Positions 43,658 through 49,046 of a stretch of DNA of 49,046 bases are shown piece after piece; position 1 is the first letter of the stretch, and every line of letters begins with the position of its first letter. Both the position numbers and the translations under genes were made by a program. This DNA is from Enterovibrio qingdaonensis (GTDB taxonomy: Bacteria > Pseudomonadota > Gammaproteobacteria > Enterobacterales > Vibrionaceae). The notes beneath the pieces were generated by a model. That model worked only from the letters and a program-made list of their open reading frames with translations, ran no database searches and was not told the origin of the DNA. The stretch lies in NCBI RefSeq assembly GCF_028683135.1, contig NZ_JAJUBB010000030.1:1-49046 (forward strand). The letters are read 5' to 3'.

Positions 43658-44677
43658 ATGAAAGGCCTTATGAAACTGCTTATTGGGAATAAGAAATCCC
43701 TAGTGGGCTTAATCATTCTTGCCATGTTCGCACTGGCCGCAATCTTTGCGCCTGTGATTACGAAACATGCCCCGGATGTGGGAACGGGTAACCCACATGA
43801 ATACCCGGCCTTTGTGGTGAAAGCGGCAATGGATAACCCTGATGGCTGGATTGCAAAGAATCTGGCGACCAACCCTCGTCGTTTGATGATGTCTGAAGGC
43901 GCGGATCATGTGCTCGGTACGTCACGTATGGGACGCGATGTCTGGTCACAGCTGGTTTATGGCGCAAGAACATCGCTGGCTGTCGGCCTGGGTGCGGGTG
44001 TGTTGGTGTGTTTTCTCGCGACAGCGATCGGCGTTACCGCCGGTTACTTCGGCGGCAAAATCGATGATTACTTGTCGGCAGCGATGAACATCATGCTGGT
44101 GGTTCCTCAATTGCCCTTGCTCTTTATCATCGCAGCGTTTATCGGTCAGGCAGGGCCTGCGACCATCGCCGTGGTGATTGCCATTACCTCCTGGGCTTGG
44201 GGCGCAAGGGTGGTGCGTGCACAAACCTTATCGGTGCGTGAGAAGGAGTTTGTTCGTGCTGCGGAAGTGTTGGGTGAAAAAACCTGGCGCATCATTGCTA
44301 TCGAGATTTTACCAAACCTGATGTCGATTCTAGGTGCCAGCTTCATTGGCTGTGTTCTCCTTGCCATCATGACTGAAGCTAGCTTGTCTTTCCTTGGTTT
44401 GGGCGATCCTAACGCCATCAGTTGGGGCGTCATGCTCTACAACGTACAAACCTCTTCATCGATGCTGATCGGCGCGTGGTGGGAAATTCTGGCCCCTTGT
44501 TTTGCGTTGACCATGATTGCTGTAGGTCTGTCACTGCTTAACTTTGCCGTGGATGAAATCGCGAACCCGCAACTGCGTTCACACAAGGGCCTGCGCCTTT
44601 GGAAAATGCGTAACAAATGGGATAAATCGTCAGATAAAACGGAACGTCCTGTGTTTGAAAAAGGACAGCAATCATGA
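43658..44677 (+). CDS. ABC importer permease 2 (DppC-like)
   Basis: The 339-residue protein has an N-terminal helix (LIGNKKSLVGLIILAMFALA), a periplasmic insertion (about 35-90, including APDVGTGNPHEYPAFVVKAA) and then the DppC core: LGTSRMGRDVWSQLVYGART, AVGLGAGVLVCFLATAIG, and the EAA-type loop LSVREKEFVRAAEVLGEKTW with RIIAIEILPNLMSIL. The C terminus is longer than usual and charged (about residues 300-339). It overlaps the next ATPase gene by four bases (ATGA). The large insertion resembles that in chitobiose-type importers. Confidence 0.93.
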   Translation: MKGLMKLLIGNKKSLVGLIILAMFALAAIFAPVITKHAPDVGTGNPHEYPAFVVKAAMDNPDGWIAKNLATNPRRLMMSEGADHVLGTSRMGRDVWSQLVYGARTSLAVGLGAGVLVCFLATAIGVTAGYFGGKIDDYLSAAMNIMLVVPQLPLLFIIAAFIGQAGPATIAVVIAITSWAWGARVVRAQTLSVREKEFVRAAEVLGEKTWRIIAIEILPNLMSILGASFIGCVLLAIMTEASLSFLGLGDPNAISWGVMLYNVQTSSSMLIGAWWEILAPCFALTMIAVGLSLLNFAVDEIANPQLRSHKGLRLWKMRNKWDKSSDKTERPVFEKGQQS

Positions 44678-45654
44678 CAGAACCGCAAATTTCAATTCGC
44701 AACTTGTGTGTTGATTACATTACCGATGCCGGCGATATCCGCGCGGTAAATGACGTGAGTTTTGATATCGGCAAAGGCGAAGTGTTTGGCCTGGCCGGTG
44801 AGTCGGGCTGTGGTAAATCCACCGTTGCGTTTTCACTGATGCGTCTTCACAAGCCGCCTGCTTATATCTCCCATGGAGAGGTCTTCTTTGATGGCCATGG
44901 CGATCTGCTGAAAAAGTCTGATGAAGCCATGTCGCGCTTTCGTTGGAAAGAAGTCTCTATGGTGTTCCAGAGTGCGATGAATGCACTGAACCCGGTGTTG
45001 ACGATGGAAGAGCAGTTCTGCGATGTCATCATGCGTCACACCAACTTCACTCGCGATCAGGCGAAACGCCGCGCAGAAGGCTTGTTGGAAATCGTGGATA
45101 TTCACCCAAGCCGATTGAGTGATTATCCGCACCAGTTCTCTGGCGGCATGCGTCAGCGTCTGGTGATTGCCATCGCCCTCGCATTGAATCCAAAGATGAT
45201 CATCATGGATGAACCAACGACCGCACTGGATGTGGTGGTTCAGCGTGAGATTTTGCAAAAGATCTATGCGCTGAAAGAAGAGTTTGGTTTTTCTATTCTG
45301 TTTATTACCCACGATCTGTCATTGATGGTCGAGTTTTCCGACCGCATTGGGATTATGTATGCCGGTGAGCTGATTGAAGTGGCACCGTCAAAGCAAATCC
45401 TAACAACGCCGTTCCACCCTTACACCGAAGGATTGGGCAGTTCTTTCCCGCCTTTAACGGGGCCAAAAACCAAGCTAAAAGGGATTCCGGGAAGCCCATT
45501 GAACTTGTTCGATATTCCAAAAGGGTGTCGTTTTCAGGCGCGTTGCGGGAAGACACAGCCAAGCTGTTACACCGAACGGACATCGCTTCAGATGATTGAA
45601 CCGGGCCGTTTGTCTAACTGCCATTTGTTCACTGCGCAGAACGTAAAGGCTTGA
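44674..45654 (+). CDS. ABC importer ATPase 1 (DppD-like)
   Basis: The 326-residue nucleotide-binding subunit has Walker A GESGCGKST, ABC signature FSGGMRQRLVIA, Walker B IIMDEPTTALD and the switch His in LFITHDLSLM. The C-terminal oligopeptide-transporter domain carries four cysteines (GCRFQARCGKTQPSC, later NCHLF). In DppD/OppD-type subunits this pattern can hold a [4Fe-4S] cluster. It would power uptake together with ATPase 2. Confidence 0.95.
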   Translation: MTEPQISIRNLCVDYITDAGDIRAVNDVSFDIGKGEVFGLAGESGCGKSTVAFSLMRLHKPPAYISHGEVFFDGHGDLLKKSDEAMSRFRWKEVSMVFQSAMNALNPVLTMEEQFCDVIMRHTNFTRDQAKRRAEGLLEIVDIHPSRLSDYPHQFSGGMRQRLVIAIALALNPKMIIMDEPTTALDVVVQREILQKIYALKEEFGFSILFITHDLSLMVEFSDRIGIMYAGELIEVAPSKQILTTPFHPYTEGLGSSFPPLTGPKTKLKGIPGSPLNLFDIPKGCRFQARCGKTQPSCYTERTSLQMIEPGRLSNCHLFTAQNVKA

Positions 45655-45664
45655 GGGGAGAGAG

Positions 45665-46657
45665 ATGAGCAAGCCAACAGGAAAACTCATTATTGAGGGT
45701 AAAAACCTCATCAAAGATTTCTCGGTTAACAGTAACTCGTTACAGAAATCCAAGATGCGTGCAATTAATGACGTGTCTTTCAAAATGTATAAAGGGCGCG
45801 GTTTAGCGGTGGTAGGCGAGTCGGGGTCTGGCAAGTCCACGACGGCCAAAATGATCGCCAAAATGTACCCGCCGTCGGGCGGTAGCATCGAGTACTTCGG
45901 CCGTGATATTCAGACCATCACCCAGCGCGATGATCTGATGTTATACCGCCAAGGCGTGCAAATGGTGTGGCAAGACCCGTTTGGCTCTTTGAATCCAACG
46001 CATACGATTTTCCACCATATCGCACGTCCACTACTGATCCACAACAAAGTGGATGGTCGTGATAAGAAAGTTCTGGAAGAGATGGTGTATGACCTTCTTC
46101 TTCAAGTAGGGCTAACACCGCCGAAAGAAACGGCAGCGAAGTATCCACATCAACTGTCTGGCGGCCAACGCCAGCGCGTGAACTTAGCAAGAAACATTGC
46201 AGTGGGCGCAGAAGTGGTACTGGCAGATGAACCGACCTCTATGCTCGACGTCTCAATCCGTGCAGGTGTATTGAACCTGATGGAAGAGATGAAGTTTGAG
46301 CGTGAAATGGCCCTGCTTTACATCACGCATGACATTGCCACCGCCCGCTATATCGCGGAAGACCTTGCCGTCATGTATGTCGGTCATATGGTTGAGTGGG
46401 GCGATGTGGAACAGATCATCCATGACCCACAGCACCCGTATACCCAATTGTTGGTGTCGGCCGTGCCTGATCCAAATAAATCCATTCACGAGAAATTGAA
46501 AGGCAACCGTGGAGAGATCCCGCTCTGGACGCCTGAAAGTGTCGGTTGTCCGTTTGCAGGCCGCTGTCTGCATGCGACCCAAAAGTGTCAGGAAGCCCTG
46601 CCACCCGTGACCCAATTATCAGAAAACCACTTTGTACGTTGTTATCTCTTTGAATGA
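45665..46657 (+). CDS. ABC importer ATPase 2 (DppF-like)
   Basis: The 330-residue subunit has Walker A GESGSGKST, signature LSGGQRQRVNLA, Walker B VVLADEPTSMLD and switch His in YITHDIATA. The C-terminal region again has a four-cysteine pattern (GCPFAGRCLHATQKC, later RCYLFE). Together with ATPase 1 it forms the heterodimer usual for Dpp/Opp importers. GGGGAGAGAG lies before the ATG. The aminopeptidase gene follows after 20 bases. Confidence 0.95.
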   Translation: MSKPTGKLIIEGKNLIKDFSVNSNSLQKSKMRAINDVSFKMYKGRGLAVVGESGSGKSTTAKMIAKMYPPSGGSIEYFGRDIQTITQRDDLMLYRQGVQMVWQDPFGSLNPTHTIFHHIARPLLIHNKVDGRDKKVLEEMVYDLLLQVGLTPPKETAAKYPHQLSGGQRQRVNLARNIAVGAEVVLADEPTSMLDVSIRAGVLNLMEEMKFEREMALLYITHDIATARYIAEDLAVMYVGHMVEWGDVEQIIHDPQHPYTQLLVSAVPDPNKSIHEKLKGNRGEIPLWTPESVGCPFAGRCLHATQKCQEALPPVTQLSENHFVRCYLFE

Positions 46658-46677
46658 TAACAAGTGAGGAAATCAAG

Positions 46678-48060
46678 ATGTTTCAACTCGCGTTTATCCG
46701 CGTAAAGGACACAGAGTGTCATGCAACAAGAACCCTTAATCTGGTCAAGGGTGACAGTAAATCACTGGATTTAAATCAAGATGTTGACGGGTTCAACAGC
46801 GAAATCAAAAAAGCTGTATTTACGGTCGCAGACCTTCAAGATATTGGCTTTCTACTGGCTTCAACGTTTAAGCGTGCGCAAACCTTAGAAGTCCATATTG
46901 AAGACGATGTGTATGCACAGCATGCGCCTACAGTGTGGGTAAAGTGGCTGTCTTTGGGGATGGCGTTATCGTCTTACGACTACAAGCATCGAGACAGCTT
47001 CCATCTTGAGCCGAACATCAATGCGTTTGAGTTCAAATCTGATGACGAGGCACTGTCAGCCGCATTCTTTGAAGGTCAGGTATTGGCACAAAGCCAGCTG
47101 ATTGCTCGTGAGTTGGTAAACAAACCGGGCAACGTGATTTACCCGGAATCATTTGTTAGCGCGGTTGAAGAACTGCCAATGGAAGGCACCGCGCTTTCAT
47201 TTCTGACCGAGTCAGAAATGCGTGAGCAGGGCTTCGGCGGTTTGGTAGGGATTTCGCAAGGCAGTGACCGTGATGGTCGTATGCTCTGCCTTGACTACCA
47301 CCCAGAAGGCGCGCAAACCACGATTGCTTTGGTTGGCAAAGGCGTCACGTTTGATACTGGCGGCATCAGTATTAAAGGTCAGCATCGCATGAGCACCATG
47401 AAAGTGGACATGGGCGGTGCGGCAGCCGTGGTTGGCGCATTGAATGCGATTGCCCAACTTCAATTGCCAGTGCGTGTTATCGGTTTATGTGGCTTGGTAG
47501 AAAACATGCCATCAGGTTGCGCGATAAAACCAGGCGACGTGGTGACCATGTTGTCTGGTAAGAGTGTCGAGATTATTTCGACCGATGCTGAAGGCCGTAT
47601 GGTGCTTGCCGACGTGCTTCACTACGCGCAGCAAACCTATCAACCTGATTACTTGATTGATATTGCGACACTGACGGGCGCGACGGGCGTTTCGCTCGGA
47701 AAAGCATTTGCCTCCTTGATGGGCAACAGCGATGAACTCAAAACCTTGGCGAAAGCTGCCGGTAACAGCTGCTCAGAGCTGCTGTGGGAAATGCCTATTG
47801 CTACTGATTTGTACGAAGCATCACTGAAGAGTGACTTTGCTGAAGTGCGTCACGGTGCGGAAGACGGCGATGGCAGCGCAAGTGTTGCCGCAACCTTCCT
47901 CAATCACTTTGTCTCACCAGAACAGAAGTGGATCCACATCGATTCAGCGGCGATGTCACTTGGCATGACACACCGCAAAATTTATCCAAAAGCAGCATCC
48001 GGTTACGGCACATTCTTGCTGACTTCACTTTGCCAACACATTGCTAATAAAACGAATTAA
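46678..48060 (+). CDS. M17 (leucyl) aminopeptidase-family protein
   Basis: The 460-residue cytoplasmic metallopeptidase removes N-terminal amino acids. The two-metal and catalytic residues Lys221, Asp226, Lys233, Asp244, Asp303, Glu305 and Arg307 have exactly the spacing of E. coli PepA (270, 275, 282, 293, 352, 354, 356), in VGKGVTFDTGGISIKG, MSTMKVDMGGAAAV and STDAEGRMVLADV. The usual NTDAEGR is STDAEGR here. The N-terminal domain is about 45 residues shorter than PepA. The ATG at 46678 follows GTGAGGAAATCAAG. Inside this operon it probably frees the amino group of glycosylated asparagine for the next enzyme. Confidence 0.93.
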   Translation: MFQLAFIRVKDTECHATRTLNLVKGDSKSLDLNQDVDGFNSEIKKAVFTVADLQDIGFLLASTFKRAQTLEVHIEDDVYAQHAPTVWVKWLSLGMALSSYDYKHRDSFHLEPNINAFEFKSDDEALSAAFFEGQVLAQSQLIARELVNKPGNVIYPESFVSAVEELPMEGTALSFLTESEMREQGFGGLVGISQGSDRDGRMLCLDYHPEGAQTTIALVGKGVTFDTGGISIKGQHRMSTMKVDMGGAAAVVGALNAIAQLQLPVRVIGLCGLVENMPSGCAIKPGDVVTMLSGKSVEIISTDAEGRMVLADVLHYAQQTYQPDYLIDIATLTGATGVSLGKAFASLMGNSDELKTLAKAAGNSCSELLWEMPIATDLYEASLKSDFAEVRHGAEDGDGSASVAATFLNHFVSPEQKWIHIDSAAMSLGMTHRKIYPKAASGYGTFLLTSLCQHIANKTN

Positions 48061-48078
48061 GAGAAATAAGGAAATACC

Positions 48079-49005
48079 ATGATTTTGCTCGCCAACTCAG
48101 AAGCCTACCCAGGTATTGAAGAATCTGCTCGTCGCCTTCAAGCGGGGGAAGAAGGGCTTCGCTCTTTGGTGGAAGGAATTAAACTGGTCGAACTCGACCC
48201 ACGAGTACGTACCGTGGGGTATGGTGGTTGGCCAAACGTACTGGGTGAAATGGAGCTGGATGCGTCGGTCATGGACGGTGACAGCTTGCGTACTGGTGCC
48301 GTTGGTGCACTGAAAGGTTACATGCACCCAGTAGAAGTTGCCTACAAGGTAATGACTGATCTGAACCATGAAATTCTGGTCGGTGAGGGTGCAGCGATTT
48401 TTGCAAACGAAATTGGAGAAGTGGCAGGGGAAAACCTGATTGAAGACTCCAAGCAAGTTTGGTGGGAAAAGCTAGAAGCGTCTATGACACCTGAACAACA
48501 GGCGGCGTTCCCTAACGTGCCGTTGGCTCCGCTTTCTAACAATGCTACCGACCCTGAGCGTGTGCGTGATACAACTGTTTTCCTGTGTAGCGACAGCACC
48601 GACAAAATCAGTGCGGCCACTTCTACGTCTGGTTGGGCGTGGAAATACCCAGGCCGTTTAGGTGACAGCCCAATTATCGGTGCGGGTTCGTACGCAGATA
48701 GCCGTTACGGTGCGTGTGCGTGTACACATACTGGCGAGATGAGCATTCGCTGCTCGACTGCCCATGCTGTTGTGCTTTACATGAAAATGGGCATGAGCTT
48801 GGATGAAGCAGTATATGAAGCGATCAAAGACCTAGATTACCTCAAGGACGGGTATACCGAAGGCGTAACCATCCATGCGATTGACCGCCATGGCAATCAC
48901 AAAGTGGTGAGCCTGAACTGTCCGGGTAACATTACCTACTGGTTCTGGCAGACGGGTATGGATAAGCCAGAAGAGCGCAAAGCAGAAGTGATTTTTACGC
49001 GATAA
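48079..49005 (+). CDS. Glycosylasparaginase (N4-(beta-N-acetylglucosaminyl)-L-asparaginase)
   Basis: This Ntn hydrolase of the Asparaginase_2 family splits the GlcNAc-Asn bond of glycoasparagines. The alpha part begins with the N-terminal stretch containing ELDPRVRTVGYGGWPNVLGE and ELDASVMDGDSLRTGAVGAL, as in lysosomal aspartylglucosaminidase. Self-cleavage is expected at Asp164-Thr165 (RVRDTTVFL), giving Thr165 as nucleophile. The beta part shows TSTSGWAWKYPGRLGDSPII (Arg193, Asp196) and GAGSYADSRYGACACTHTGE. The family usually has His-Asp-Thr at the cut site, but here Arg163 replaces the His. No signal peptide, so it acts in the cytoplasm. Known enzymes need free amino and carboxyl groups on Asn, which fits the neighbouring aminopeptidase. 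Confidence 0.88.
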   Translation: MILLANSEAYPGIEESARRLQAGEEGLRSLVEGIKLVELDPRVRTVGYGGWPNVLGEMELDASVMDGDSLRTGAVGALKGYMHPVEVAYKVMTDLNHEILVGEGAAIFANEIGEVAGENLIEDSKQVWWEKLEASMTPEQQAAFPNVPLAPLSNNATDPERVRDTTVFLCSDSTDKISAATSTSGWAWKYPGRLGDSPIIGAGSYADSRYGACACTHTGEMSIRCSTAHAVVLYMKMGMSLDEAVYEAIKDLDYLKDGYTEGVTIHAIDRHGNHKVVSLNCPGNITYWFWQTGMDKPEERKAEVIFTR

Positions 49006-49026
49006 GTGCTGCCTCAGCCTCAAACT

Positions 49027-49046
49027 AAAAAAGCCGCTTAATTAAG
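49027..49046 (+). terminator. First arm of a terminator cut by the window edge
   Basis: AAAAAAGCCGC runs into the self-complementary CTTAATTAAG at the last bases. If GCGGCTTTTT-like sequence follows, this is the operon terminator, so glycosylasparaginase would be the last gene. The second arm is outside the window. Confidence 0.45.

Overview
The window looks like chromosomal DNA of a marine gammaproteobacterium of the family Vibrionaceae. The gene order gloB-yafS-rnhA-dnaQ, fadE-gmhA-yafJ, purN-purM/upp/uraA, arsC-bepA/perM, bcp/dapA-bamC-purC-dapE is enterobacterial/vibrio core synteny. Vibrio-type details are the TIGR03503, DUF2066, DUF2069, DUF2897 and DUF2956 proteins, the long form of PurC, and a substrate-binding protein that strongly resembles the Vibrio chitin-oligosaccharide-binding protein. 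The genus cannot be fixed from the sequence. No rRNA, CRISPR array, phage, integrase or insertion sequence was seen.

Layout. 1-4.9 kb: the end of a tRNA transcript (tRNA-Trp), a UspA/HPP membrane pair, a YafD-type phosphoesterase, and an FNT channel fused to CBS domains that is divergent from a LysR regulator. 4.9-14.8 kb: mltD, gloB/yafS, rnhA/dnaQ plus a TIGR03503 envelope protein, fadE with a FadR-type operator, gmhA and yafJ. 14.9-18.7 kb: nucleotide block with purMN (PurR box), upp and a convergent uraA. 19-26.9 kb: DUF2066, the operon bepA-arsC-wrbA-DUF2069, a TusA-like protein with perM, an FAD oxidoreductase and bcp. A palindromic intergenic repeat lies at 23.3 kb. 27.2-35.1 kb: dapA-bamC, purC (second PurR box), a cell-wall operon (yffB-dapE-M15 peptidase-DUF2897), an ArsR regulator with a two-cysteine sulfur-sensor spacing, a small winged-helix protein, and MmcQ/DUF1499/DUF2956. 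35.2-37.7 kb: ybjQ, DUF2919, a small unknown exported protein, and a DyP-type peroxidase.

The accessory highlight is 37.9-49.0 kb. It is one co-directional block: a stand-alone PTS IIB protein, a cytoplasmic GH2 beta-mannosidase, a complete five-gene ABC importer built on a chitooligosaccharide-binding-protein-like receptor, an M17 aminopeptidase, and a glycosylasparaginase. These activities match the steps needed to take apart the core of eukaryotic N-glycans after uptake. The importer brings in short glycopeptides or glycoasparagines, the beta-mannosidase removes the Man-beta-1,4 residue, the aminopeptidase frees the asparagine amino group, and the glycosylasparaginase splits GlcNAc from Asn. 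I infer that this is an intracellular glycoasparagine (N-glycan core) utilisation operon that arose by recruiting a chitobiose-type importer. The enzyme families are read from sequence; the combined pathway is inference. The block seems to end at the window edge, where the first arm of a terminator-like hairpin is visible.
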